Shown piece by piece: positions 1 to 6,831 of a stretch of 14,683 nucleotides of DNA. Each line of letters begins with the position of its first letter. Position 1 is the first letter of the stretch. Below the pieces are notes generated by a model, which worked only from the letters and a program-made list of their open reading frames with translations, made no database searches and was not told where the DNA came from. This DNA is from CAYUUP01 sp964447925. Its GTDB lineage: Bacteria; Bacillota; Clostridia; Oscillospirales; Oscillospiraceae. A program made the position numbers and the translations under genes. The DNA is taken from positions 1 through 14,683 of the forward strand of contig CAYUUP010000032.1 in NCBI GenBank assembly GCA_964447925.1, written 5' to 3'.

Positions 1-79
1 CCGGGCATTTGTTCTCACGTAAGCCTCCCGCTGCGCCCCTTCGGGGCTTGCGCTCACCTAGTGTTCACATTATACCACG
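1..79. repeat. 79-bp direct repeat, copy 1 (124-bp tandem period)
   Basis: This segment is repeated exactly at 125-203, with 45 bp of different sequence between the copies, so the period is 124 bp. Each copy holds a small GC hairpin (GCCCC-TTC-GGGGC, here 35-47) and, read leftward, a perfect extended -10 sequence TGGTATAAT (RC of 69-77). The copy begins at the window edge, so further units may lie to the left. The role is unknown. Confidence 0.9.
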
Positions 80-124
80 GTCACTAACCTCATCGTTCGC
101 CTGTGGCTCCGATTCGCTAAGTGT

Positions 125-203
125 CCGGGCATTTGTTCTCACGTAAGCCTCCCGCTGCGCCCCTTCGGGGCTTGCGCTCACCTAGTGTTCACATTATACC
201 ACG
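125..203. repeat. 79-bp direct repeat, copy 2
   Basis: Exact second copy of bases 1-79. Its GC hairpin is at 159-171 and its leftward TATAAT lies at 193-198. The spacer between the copies (80-124) is a diverged relative of the repeat itself: both hold an ACACT...GCG...GAGG/GGAGG...TTA(C)GTGA pattern on the minus strand, so the 124-bp unit looks like an older duplication of about 60 bp. Confidence 0.9.
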
Positions 204-221
204 CATATTACATCAGCGCAA
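193..221 (-). promoter_or_regulatory. Leftward sigma-A-type promoter candidate
   Basis: On the minus strand TTGCGC (216-221) is followed after exactly 17 bp by TATAAT (193-198), which has an extended TGn just upstream. It points left, away from spoVT, through the repeat units and out of the window. The same -10 recurs in copy 1 (69-74) but with no good -35. It is probably the promoter of a gene beyond the left edge, though no such gene is visible here. Confidence 0.45.
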
Positions 222-265
222 GTTCTTTCTCCCGGCTAATCGCATCCCGTGCCGGAAATGTGGAA

Positions 266-301
266 CGGCGGTACACACCCCGGTAGGGTGGTGTACCGCC
301 G
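266..301 (-). terminator. Terminator-like hairpin downstream of spoVT
   Basis: Arms at 266-280 and 286-301 pair with one bulged base around a CGGTA loop, giving a GC-rich stem of about 15 bp. It lies 67 bp past the spoVT stop codon. On the minus strand it is followed only by a T-poor stretch (TTCCACATTT), so it is not a classic intrinsic terminator. With the repeats, it is the only structure I see in the gene-free stretch 1-367. Confidence 0.5.
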
Positions 302-367
302 CCTCTTATGTGGTGGCATGGGAGCCCCTCTGTGTCCGGAGCGGCATCCTCGCCATCCGTCCCAAGA

Positions 368-910
368 TCAGCTCTCCATATGGCGGCCCAAAAAGCCGGC
401 CACTGTCTGTGCCAGCTTATACTCCGTCTCGCCCATAGGCACCCCCTCTTCCTGGGAAGCGAAAATCACAGATCCCATCACGTCTCCTTCAGTGAGGATG
501 GGCGCAGCGATGGAGATGCAGATGCCGGGCTGTTCCTCGGAAACCGGGATGCGGCTATCTCCCTCCCGGCACTGATAGATCTTCCGTCCCTCCATAATGG
601 TTTCTAATGGCGATGAGATGCGTTTTTCTCCCAGCGTTCTCTTGGGTACGCCGGAAACGGCAATCACGCTGTCACGGTCAGTGATCGCGGCGATATGGCC
701 GGTGATTTTATAGAGCGTCTCGCAGAACTGGCCTGCAAAGTCGCTGATGCCCCCCATCAGGGAGTATTTTTTAAAGATGACCTCTCCATCCTTATCTGTA
801 TAGATTTCCAGCGGGTCACCTTCCCGGATCCGCATGGTACGGCGGATCTCCTTTGGGATAACTACCCGTCCCAAATCATCAATACGGCGGACAATTCCGG
901 TCGCTTTCAT
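368..910 (-). CDS. spoVT: Stage V sporulation protein T (AbrB-family transcription regulator)
   Basis: A 180-residue protein of the normal SpoVT length. Residues 1-50 form the swapped-hairpin AbrB/SpoVT DNA-binding domain, beginning MKATGIVRRIDDLGRVVIPK, which is almost diagnostic. Residues from about 56 to 178 fit the GAF-like C-terminal domain of SpoVT. In Bacillus, SpoVT is made in the forespore under sigma-G and tunes expression of other sigma-G genes. The start is fixed by the family N-terminus and by a GGGAGG ribosome-binding site about 10 bp upstream. It is transcribed alone here, with its own upstream region (911-1000) and downstream hairpin. It marks the host as an endospore former. 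Confidence 0.95.
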   Translation of the reverse strand: MKATGIVRRIDDLGRVVIPKEIRRTMRIREGDPLEIYTDKDGEVIFKKYSLMGGISDFAGQFCETLYKITGHIAAITDRDSVIAVSGVPKRTLGEKRISSPLETIMEGRKIYQCREGDSRIPVSEEQPGICISIAAPILTEGDVMGSVIFASQEEGVPMGETEYKLAQTVAGFLGRHMES

Positions 911-953
911 ATCTCTTTCCTCCCAGTTTTGGAATTGCTTCCAGATATGGCAC

Positions 954-983
954 TAGTATCTGTTGCCAGAGAGTGAAATATGT
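954..983 (-). promoter_or_regulatory. Candidate sigma-G promoter of spoVT
   Basis: On the minus strand ACATA (979-983) is followed after 18 bp by GATACTA (954-960), 43 bp before the spoVT start codon. This is one mismatch from each half of the sigma-G consensus (GHATR, 18 bp, CATNHTA) as I recall it. spoVT is a sigma-G gene in Bacillus, so the match is expected, but short motifs occur by chance. I see no better sigma-A promoter in this gap. Confidence 0.35.
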
Positions 984-1140
984 GCTGAAGGCGGGGAGAA
1001 AAAATTTACAGTGGGTACGCTTGCTTCACCTTCCTATTTGCCAGTCTTGAATTGGAGTGTTGGGGCCTACAACTGTGACGGGCGTATTGGATCATGCGGC
1101 GAAAGGCCCGTTTTGGAAAATTGAAGGACAATCACACGGC

Positions 1141-1169
1141 TTGAAAAAAGAGACATTTTCTGATATGAT
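1141..1169 (+). promoter_or_regulatory. Sigma-A promoter of the LysR-type regulator
   Basis: TTGAAA (1141-1146), a 17-bp spacer, then TATGAT (1164-1169) preceded by an extended TGA. The predicted start point is about 25 bp before the regulator's ATG, leaving a short leader with a GAAAGGGG ribosome-binding site. This is one of the better promoter matches in the window. The rest of 911-1140 holds nothing else I can name. Confidence 0.65.
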
Positions 1170-1199
1170 ATCCGTATCCGCAGAAAGGGGCGTTGCTTC

Positions 1200-2090
1200 A
1201 TGGAGTTGAGACAGCTTCGCTATTTCATCCTTTTGGCTAGGGAATTAAATTTCAGCCGTGCCGCAGAAAAGCTGTTTATTTCCCAGCCCACCTTAAGTCA
1301 GCAGATCGCTGCTATGGAATCGGAACTGGGCGGAAAATTGTTTGAGCGCAATAAACGGGAGGTATCGCTGACAGAATCTGGCAAGCTCCTTCTGGACAAT
1401 GGGGAGGATCTGCTCTATCAGTTCGACAGCCTTGTAGGTCGTATCCAAAGTATCAATCATTCTCCCCAGGTGCGGGAGGTTCTGTCCATCGGCGTGGATA
1501 CCTACGACCATGACCTGGACCGATGGGATGTCATTCAATGTATCACCCGCATCCACCGCATCCGTCCCCGGGCAGAATTCCGCTTCCTTACCGTCCCCTT
1601 TAAATCTATCCGCACCGCACTGGAAAACCGGGACATTGATGTGGGCTTTTATACCTTGCCCAAGGGCGCCGAAGAACAGCTTGACGTACACTATAAGGTG
1701 CTGCGTACAGAGCGCATCTCTGTTGGCGTCCCGGAGGATTTCTGCTCGGCACATCCAAATGCGACCCTGACAGATGTACTGGATGCGCTTCCGATTTACC
1801 TGCGAGAGGGTGATCTGCGGTGGAACAGCTATTTTGAACGCATCCTAAGGCAGTATCACCAATATCCCAAAATCAAGTATTGCAGTGACGGCTTGCTGGA
1901 TGACTATATATTGGCTCAATTGGGCTGCTATCTGAATACGGAGACACTCTTCAAAATGCAGCAGCACCGTTTTCCGGTGAGAGAGCTGGTCATCAATGAT
2001 GACAGCATCGGCGCGATGGAGGTGGTTATCTGGGATGACGATGCGGACAACGATCTGCGGACGCTGCTTTTTAACCTGGCATCCTACTAA
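1200..2090 (+). CDS. LysR-family transcriptional regulator
   Basis: A 296-residue protein of typical LTTR length. Residues 1-60 are the LysR winged helix-turn-helix (MELRQLRYFILLARELNFSR, then AEKLFISQPTLSQQIAAME and the LFERN motif). Residues from about 88 to the end are the periplasmic-binding-protein-like effector domain. The start is supported by a GAAAGGGG site and a strong promoter just upstream. It converges on the three-gene dehydrogenase operon and is the only pathway-type regulator in the accessory part of the window, so it probably controls the divergent operons centred on 5472-5837. Classic LTTRs lie divergent to and beside their target promoter, whereas this one sits at the far end of the locus, so the link is inference. 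The effector is unknown. Confidence 0.9.
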   Translation: MELRQLRYFILLARELNFSRAAEKLFISQPTLSQQIAAMESELGGKLFERNKREVSLTESGKLLLDNGEDLLYQFDSLVGRIQSINHSPQVREVLSIGVDTYDHDLDRWDVIQCITRIHRIRPRAEFRFLTVPFKSIRTALENRDIDVGFYTLPKGAEEQLDVHYKVLRTERISVGVPEDFCSAHPNATLTDVLDALPIYLREGDLRWNSYFERILRQYHQYPKIKYCSDGLLDDYILAQLGCYLNTETLFKMQQHRFPVRELVINDDSIGAMEVVIWDDDADNDLRTLLFNLASY

Positions 2091-2213
2091 GCTGCCGGGA
2101 AAGGCTCGTCAGATCAGGGCAGGCAGCAGGTGAACCAGAGCATACTCGCGGCGCCACAGCATCTGGATCCAAATATAACTCCAACCGTGCATTTTTCTCT
2201 TCTGTTCCATAAA

Positions 2214-2254
2214 AGCGCCCCTGTTTCCTGTATCATATAGGAAACAGGGGCGCT
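2214..2254 (-). terminator. Intrinsic terminator of the dehydrogenase operon (possibly bidirectional)
   Basis: A perfect stem pairs 2214-2229 with 2239-2254 (AGCGCCCCTGTTTCCT and its complement), extended into the loop by a few more pairs. On the minus strand it is followed by TTTTATGG. It lies 22 bp past the stop of the last dehydrogenase gene and also faces the end of the convergent LysR gene. No other feature is evident in 2091-2213. Confidence 0.8.
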
Positions 2255-2276
2255 CTGGTCTGCACTAAACCGGCGG

Positions 2277-3341
2277 CTATTCGCCCAGGATATATTCATT
2301 TAAGGGACGGGAGCGATACAGATTGCGGGGAAATGCCTCGGTGGTGACAAAGCCGGGGCGGGCATTGATAACATCCGGGATGCGGTTTACCGGCGTGGCG
2401 CAGGTGAATACCGGGGTGTCCGGGCTGCCCATGACAATGCTGGTATTTGGCTCTCCAAAAATTGAGATCTGGTAATGATCATAGTCCTCCGGGGTATAAA
2501 CCTTGCCGGCCAGGCCGAACTCCACAACAACGCCCTCCGCTGTCTCGCTGACCACCAGCTTGGTGGCACCGATCACTCTTCCCGCCGGAATCGCTTTCCC
2601 CAGATTGGCGGAATAGACCTCCGCGCCGTAGGTGAAGGGCGTATTTTTGGCATATTGTCTCGTCACATGAAGTCCCATATAGGCGCACAGCCAGCCGTTC
2701 TGATCACCAGGATAGCAGGGAGCATGGCCGTTTTCTTCTGGCTCACCGTCATGAGTGCAGAATTTTTCTTGAAATTCTTCCACCGTCAGCCCAACGCCGT
2801 GGTTGGCATAAAGATACTCCAAGTTGCCATAGTCCTCCAGATTCAGGATGCCGGTGATCTGGAGCTTTTCGATGCGCGCACAGCTGCCGGCCAGAGTGGA
2901 TGCCAGAGAACCCCAGGCCACCTCCGGACAGCCGCTGGCGGAACAGGTTACGCCCGCCGCCCGAAAAGCGGCGTCAATCTCCCGGGTCAGCTCCGGCTCC
3001 TCCGTCCAGGGCCAAAGGGCCTGCTCCCCGATAGTTAAAGCATTTACGCCGCACTCCGCACAGGTCAGCAGTGGTTCCCGCAGCGCCTCCATGCTGCCCC
3101 GCGTGGCGATCATAACGATATCCGGCTTGGTTTCCAGCAGCACAGCGCGAGCGTCCGCCGCGTCCCGGGTGTTGACGCCAAGCGCCTCTATGCCACAGAG
3201 AAGCCCCAGATCAAGCCCCGCCTCCCTGGGGCCATGCACCAGGCCGGCAACCATCTCGCCGCCGTGCTGGACCGCGTAGCGGACAATGAGCTTTCCCATT
3301 TTCCCCACGCCCCATTGGGCAATCCTTACCTTACGTTTCAT
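2277..3341 (-). CDS. NAD(P)-dependent oxidoreductase, 2,4-diaminopentanoate dehydrogenase-like (paralogue A)
   Basis: A 354-residue protein with an N-terminal Rossmann domain (GVGKMG, residues 11-16) of the dihydrodipicolinate-reductase type and a C-terminal domain like that of 2,4-diaminopentanoate dehydrogenase. The signature VNRIPDVINARPGF (318-331) and the HGVGLTVEEF segment (from 181) support this. Family members oxidise amines or reduce ketones/imines with NAD(P)H. The acidic site equivalent to the family's E-E pair is E106 (TIGEQALWPW). Oddly, the Asp that normally ends beta-strand 2 is replaced (VHGPR, 35-39), which suggests an NADP preference. I chose the ATG at 3341 (AGGGAG, 8-bp spacing) over the GTG at 3350. 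It is the third gene of the operon, 14 bp after paralogue B. The substrate is unknown. Confidence 0.85.
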   Translation of the reverse strand: MKRKVRIAQWGVGKMGKLIVRYAVQHGGEMVAGLVHGPREAGLDLGLLCGIEALGVNTRDAADARAVLLETKPDIVMIATRGSMEALREPLLTCAECGVNALTIGEQALWPWTEEPELTREIDAAFRAAGVTCSASGCPEVAWGSLASTLAGSCARIEKLQITGILNLEDYGNLEYLYANHGVGLTVEEFQEKFCTHDGEPEENGHAPCYPGDQNGWLCAYMGLHVTRQYAKNTPFTYGAEVYSANLGKAIPAGRVIGATKLVVSETAEGVVVEFGLAGKVYTPEDYDHYQISIFGEPNTSIVMGSPDTPVFTCATPVNRIPDVINARPGFVTTEAFPRNLYRSRPLNEYILGE

Positions 3342-3355
3342 GCCGCACACTCCCT

Positions 3356-4402
3356 TCAGTTGACATATTCATTCATCGGCCTCACCAGATAGGGGGCAAT
3401 GGGAAGTTCATTGGTGGTAATATAGCCCGGTCTTGCATTGATTACCTGGGGGATACGATTGACCGGGGATGCGGCGGTAAATACCGGGGTGTCTGGCTGA
3501 GCGATGGTAATTTTGGTAGAAGGCTTGCCCTCAAATTCCCAGGTCAGCGCATCTGTCTCGCCAGGAGCATAGATTTTGCCACAGACCTCCATCTCAATGG
3601 TGATTCCCTCTGCAGTCTCCGCCGTGACCAGATTAGCCGTGCCAAGCACCTGGCCAGGGTTGATATCTCTCTGAAAGGATTCGCACCAGACGGGCTGCTC
3701 TCCCAGTCTTGGAACATTACGCATAACCTGGTTTGTCACAGTTAGACCAAGCGCGTTTGCCAGCCAACCATTGGGGTCACCAGGCATACAATTGGCACCA
3801 TAGCCGGAGGGATTTGTTTCTCCGGCGAAGCGGGCGTTAAATTCGTCCAGCTCCAGTCCTACGCCATGGCCCACAATGAAATGGGGGCCATATTGTTCCA
3901 CGTTATAAGTCACAACTCCACGGATGCGAACCAGGCTCTCATGGGCCCCGGCCAGCGTCAACACCAGATTCTGCCAGAATATATCCGGGTAACCGCTGGC
4001 GCTAATGGTCACGCCGCATGCCTTTGCCAGTTCATCCAGCTCTCTTGTGATTGCCGGTTCCGTACTCCAAGGCCAAGCAGCGTTCTCTCCTATGGTGATT
4101 ACATTGCAGCCAGCCTTAGCGCAGATTGTCATAATATCCCGCATCTCTGCCAAAGTGCCTTTGGTGGAGATACTGCAGATATCTGGTCTGGTTCGTTCCA
4201 ACACAGCCTCGGCTGTTTCCAAGTCCTGCACTGGAATGCCGAGGAAGTTTCTTCCAATTACCTCCCCCAGATCTTTTCCAATCAGGGCTGGATTGGAATC
4301 AAAGGAGGCAACTACATTTCCGCCTTTATTAAGCTCATAATTGACAATCTTGCAGCCCATGCGGCCCACGCCAAAGTGGGCAATCTTAACCTTGCGTTCC
4401 AT
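3356..4402 (-). CDS. NAD(P)-dependent oxidoreductase, 2,4-diaminopentanoate dehydrogenase-like (paralogue B)
   Basis: A 348-residue protein with the same two-domain layout as its neighbours: Rossmann GVGRMG at 11-16 and the C-terminal VNRIPQVINARPGY signature at 314-327. It is the closest relative of paralogue A in this window, sharing TIGE-x-A-x-WPW around E106 and HGVGL around H179. Unlike A it keeps an Asp at the end of strand 2 (D35, FDSNP), the usual mark of NAD use. The start is clear: AAGGAGG with a 10-bp gap before ATG. It is the middle gene of the operon, 37 bp after paralogue C. The family identity is solid. The substrate, and whether it works on an amine, imine or other carbonyl, are not readable from sequence. 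Confidence 0.86.
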   Translation of the reverse strand: MERKVKIAHFGVGRMGCKIVNYELNKGGNVVASFDSNPALIGKDLGEVIGRNFLGIPVQDLETAEAVLERTRPDICSISTKGTLAEMRDIMTICAKAGCNVITIGENAAWPWSTEPAITRELDELAKACGVTISASGYPDIFWQNLVLTLAGAHESLVRIRGVVTYNVEQYGPHFIVGHGVGLELDEFNARFAGETNPSGYGANCMPGDPNGWLANALGLTVTNQVMRNVPRLGEQPVWCESFQRDINPGQVLGTANLVTAETAEGITIEMEVCGKIYAPGETDALTWEFEGKPSTKITIAQPDTPVFTAASPVNRIPQVINARPGYITTNELPIAPYLVRPMNEYVN

Positions 4403-4439
4403 CTTTAATAAACCTCCTTTTCTGTGTGGCCGATCTCAT

Positions 4440-5471
4440 TTACAGATAAAGCTCCATGGGGTGGGCGTAATATCTGGCCATTCCAAGTTCTGCTGTGGTT
4501 TTAAAGCCAGGCTCGGCATTGATAACGTCGGGAATGCGGTTTACCAGATCTCCCATAGTAAAGATATAGGAATTCAGGTTGGGGACATTGACCTCCACAT
4601 CCGGGACGCCATAGAGCCTCCAGGAACAAATATCCCCTTCGCCATCGGCATAGACATAGCCGATATCCGAGGTGACGATTTCGATGCCCTGCCGGGTATA
4701 GGTGGTGACCACCTCCTTGGTACCCCGGAGCGCTCCAGGCGGGATGATACGGCCCAGCGCCGTGGAATAGGTTCCCTTTTCGGCCAGGTACGGCAGCATC
4801 TCCACCTTATAATTGACAGGCGTCAGACCGAGCTTAACGCAGATGGCATCATTGGTAGCCCGCATCAGGAATCCATCCGGCTGGTTATCACCGCCCATCA
4901 GTGCGTTGAATTCGTCAACGGTGCGGCCAATATTATAGGCGTCCGCCAGTGCGGGGCCATATTCGTCTGTATTAAATGTTGTAACGCCCTCTATCCGCTT
5001 GATCTCTACCATGCCGGATGCCATCAAAACCGGAAGCTGCATCCAGAATACGTCCAGCAGGCCAGAGCCGGAGATCGTACAGCCATGCTTTTTGGCAAGC
5101 CGATCCAAACGGTTGGTGGCTTCTGAGGATGTGTTCCAAGAGTAGTGGGCCTCATCACAGGTGGTAAGCAGATTAATGCCCCGGGAAAGCACCTGGTTGA
5201 AGTAGGGCTCGCATTTTTCCACAAAGCTGAACAAGGCGGCAATGACGATGTCGGGACAGCAGCTGTCCAACACGTCCTCCAGTTGATCAGACACAGAAAC
5301 CCCCAAATTGACTCCAAGGCCGGCCACTTCGCCCACATCCCGGCCAACGAGAGCGGGGTTGGTGTCTACAGCGCCAACGATGCGGATTCCCTTTTTGTAC
5401 ATCAGCTGGATACCCAGCTTTCCCATGCGGCCACAGCCCAGGGCCACCGCACGAATCGGTTCTTGTCGCAT
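4440..5471 (-). CDS. NAD(P)-dependent oxidoreductase, 2,4-diaminopentanoate dehydrogenase-like (paralogue C)
   Basis: A 343-residue protein and the first gene of the leftward operon. Rossmann motif GCGRMG is at 12-17, the strand-2 Asp is D36 (VDTNP, NAD-type), and the C-terminal VNRIPDVINAEPGF is at 310-323. It is the most diverged of the three paralogues. The site that reads IGE-x-A-x-WPW in A and B is CDEAHYSW here (D106, E107), and HGVGL is replaced by NIGRT. These changes lie in the expected active-site face, so C probably handles a different substrate or a different step. The start is supported by GGGAGG followed by ATG. Alternative annotations such as dihydrodipicolinate reductase are unlikely, because the C-terminal half is the diaminopentanoate dehydrogenase type. 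Confidence 0.85.
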   Translation of the reverse strand: MRQEPIRAVALGCGRMGKLGIQLMYKKGIRIVGAVDTNPALVGRDVGEVAGLGVNLGVSVSDQLEDVLDSCCPDIVIAALFSFVEKCEPYFNQVLSRGINLLTTCDEAHYSWNTSSEATNRLDRLAKKHGCTISGSGLLDVFWMQLPVLMASGMVEIKRIEGVTTFNTDEYGPALADAYNIGRTVDEFNALMGGDNQPDGFLMRATNDAICVKLGLTPVNYKVEMLPYLAEKGTYSTALGRIIPPGALRGTKEVVTTYTRQGIEIVTSDIGYVYADGEGDICSWRLYGVPDVEVNVPNLNSYIFTMGDLVNRIPDVINAEPGFKTTAELGMARYYAHPMELYL

Positions 5472-5526
5472 AATAAACCTCCCATATCATACGCAACGAA
5501 GTCAAACCTGTATAAACGATACATTA

Positions 5527-5555
5527 AATATACCAAAACGAACCCCCGAATTGAA
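5527..5555 (-). promoter_or_regulatory. Candidate promoter of the dehydrogenase operon
   Basis: On the minus strand TTCAAT (5550-5555), a 17-bp spacer, then TATATT (5527-5532) with an extended TGG just upstream. The leader to the paralogue C start codon would be about 50 nt. A second leftward extended -10 (TGATATAGT, near 5569-5577) lies a little further upstream and is an alternative. Confidence 0.4.
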
Positions 5556-5682
5556 ATACTTTCTCACTATATCAGCTATTGGGCTTTTCAATAAAAGGGC
5601 GGCAAAATGCACCGGAACGCAGGCAAAAATCCGGCAGCAGGGGCTATATTGTGGGGTAATATGCCGCTTTCCGCCAGCTCAA

Positions 5683-5703
5683 GTTATTACTGTTTTCAAT
5701 AAC
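5683..5703. promoter_or_regulatory. Candidate LysR-type binding site (TTAT-N11-ATAA)
   Basis: The dyad GTTATT...AATAAC contains TTAT at 5684-5687 and ATAA at 5699-5702, exactly 11 bases apart, which matches the T-N11-A palindrome of LTTR sites. Its centre (5693) is about 65 bp upstream of the predicted rightward start point, the classic LTTR recognition position. The word TTTTCAATAA inside it (5693-5702) occurs again at 5585-5594, within a second small palindrome. Confidence 0.4.
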
Positions 5704-5722
5704 AGAAATAGCAATTAGATAT

Positions 5723-5751
5723 TTCCCCTGAAAATTTGCCCGTGCTATAAT
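5723..5751 (+). promoter_or_regulatory. Extended -10 promoter of the phzAB-like/TRAP operon
   Basis: A perfect extended -10, TGCTATAAT (TATAAT at 5746-5751), has only a poor -35 (TTCCCC at 5723-5728), as expected for an activator-dependent promoter. An exact 12-bp palindrome, GTGGAAATCCAC (5759-5770), sits at the predicted start point and could be an operator. The rest of the 366-bp divergent gap is AT-rich leader sequence. Confidence 0.6.
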
Positions 5752-5837
5752 CTGAAGTGTGGAAATCCACCATTAAATATGGCTCGGCAAAATTTTTTCT
5801 GTAAATTTCAATTGTGCCAGGGCAGACAGGAGGAGCT

Positions 5838-6797
5838 ATGAGTTCAAAAATTTTAAACCGGGAAGTCGTAAAAAGGGCTGTAATCTCTCAATTTTGGAAG
5901 AGTGAACGCAATGAACTTTTTGCAGACAGTTTTCATATTGATTTTCCCAATGCAGCACCAGGCATTCCCCAGTGCATGGATGAATTTGAAGTTGCTGCTT
6001 TCTTCCACTGGTTGGATGAGACGGTAGAATCCTGGGAATGCAATCTGGAAGACCTTTATGGTACACCGGATCCGAACGTGTTCTGGGCAGTCAGTTTCAT
6101 CCGGGCGCAAGTACACTGGGGCGGCCAGGATGGTTTGCTGGAGACAAAGCGATTTGGCCGCTATGAGTTGAAAGACGGCAAAATTGTATTCCTCAGTGAA
6201 CTGACCAACCCCCTCAAGTGGCTGGAGGCTGCGGGGCGGGAGATTCCCATTTTCCATATGGACTATAATAACGATCGTGTAATTGCCGAACTGGAAAAGA
6301 ATCAAAATGCTCCCCATAATGCATGTATGCATCTGGCTACTGATCCTGACTCTGTCAATACTCGGATTGCGAATAATTTAGCCGCCTTTATGAACGGGGA
6401 TTATTGGAAATCTGTTGCTACCATCGCCACCTACCAGCCGGGATATGACTCCAAGGTCTGGTTCCTGCCTCCGGAGATGAGAGAGTCCTACCCCGAGGAA
6501 GATATGGAGCGGGTGGAGATGTGGAGTCTTCTCAGTTGCCCTTACATCGAATTTGACCGCCGGGGTCGAGTTTGGGAGACGGACGATCCTCATGTCTATT
6601 TTGGAGAGTACCGCTGTATTGGTATCACCGACTGGATTGGCAACAATAAGCCCAATAGTCGCTATCGCAATCGCTACTTCTATATTCTGCATATGAATGA
6701 TGCCGGAGAGATCTCCGGTTGCGAGGAGATATTAAATCCTATCAACAAGTATAATTCAATTAACGTCAGTGTTCCCTCGTTCCCCTATTATTTTTGA
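5838..6797 (+). CDS. Tandem PhzA/PhzB-like (NTF2-fold) two-domain protein
   Basis: A 319-residue protein made of two diverged copies of the PhzA/PhzB domain, part of the SnoaL/NTF2 superfamily. The N-terminal copy spans about residues 10-140, with LYGTPDPNVFW at 73-83 and DGKIVFLSELTNP at 113-125. The C-terminal copy spans about 175-319, with VWETDDPHVYFGEY at 245-258 and GEISGCEEILNP at 290-301. Single-domain PhzA/B proteins are about 160 residues and help join imine/ketone precursors in phenazine synthesis. The Glu of that family corresponds to E121 and E297, so both copies keep it. No phenazine genes are present, so the role must differ. The start is ATG 5838 with AGGAGG. It is the first gene of the operon with the TRAP transporter. 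The family call is fairly sure; the reaction is unknown. Confidence 0.75.
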   Translation: MSSKILNREVVKRAVISQFWKSERNELFADSFHIDFPNAAPGIPQCMDEFEVAAFFHWLDETVESWECNLEDLYGTPDPNVFWAVSFIRAQVHWGGQDGLLETKRFGRYELKDGKIVFLSELTNPLKWLEAAGREIPIFHMDYNNDRVIAELEKNQNAPHNACMHLATDPDSVNTRIANNLAAFMNGDYWKSVATIATYQPGYDSKVWFLPPEMRESYPEEDMERVEMWSLLSCPYIEFDRRGRVWETDDPHVYFGEYRCIGITDWIGNNKPNSRYRNRYFYILHMNDAGEISGCEEILNPINKYNSINVSVPSFPYYF

Positions 6798-6831
6798 TCT
6801 TTGATATCAACCCAAAAAAGGAGGCTGCACA

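Noticed and set aside
1..203. CRISPR array
   Set aside because: Only two copies are present, the 79-bp repeats are too long, and the spacer is a diverged form of the repeat. No cas genes are present.
4341..5126. Long rightward open frame (261 codons) opposite paralogues B and C
   Set aside because: It is antisense to clear dehydrogenase coding sequence, has no ribosome-binding site and resembles no family; it is a shadow frame.
2277..5471. Ornithine fermentation (Ord) or lysine synthesis (DapB) assignment
   Set aside because: No other ornithine-fermentation genes are present. The C-terminal domain excludes DapB, and three tandem diverged copies do not fit either pathway.
5838..6797. Phenazine biosynthesis
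   Set aside because: No phzC-G genes are present. Only the PhzA/B fold is shared.
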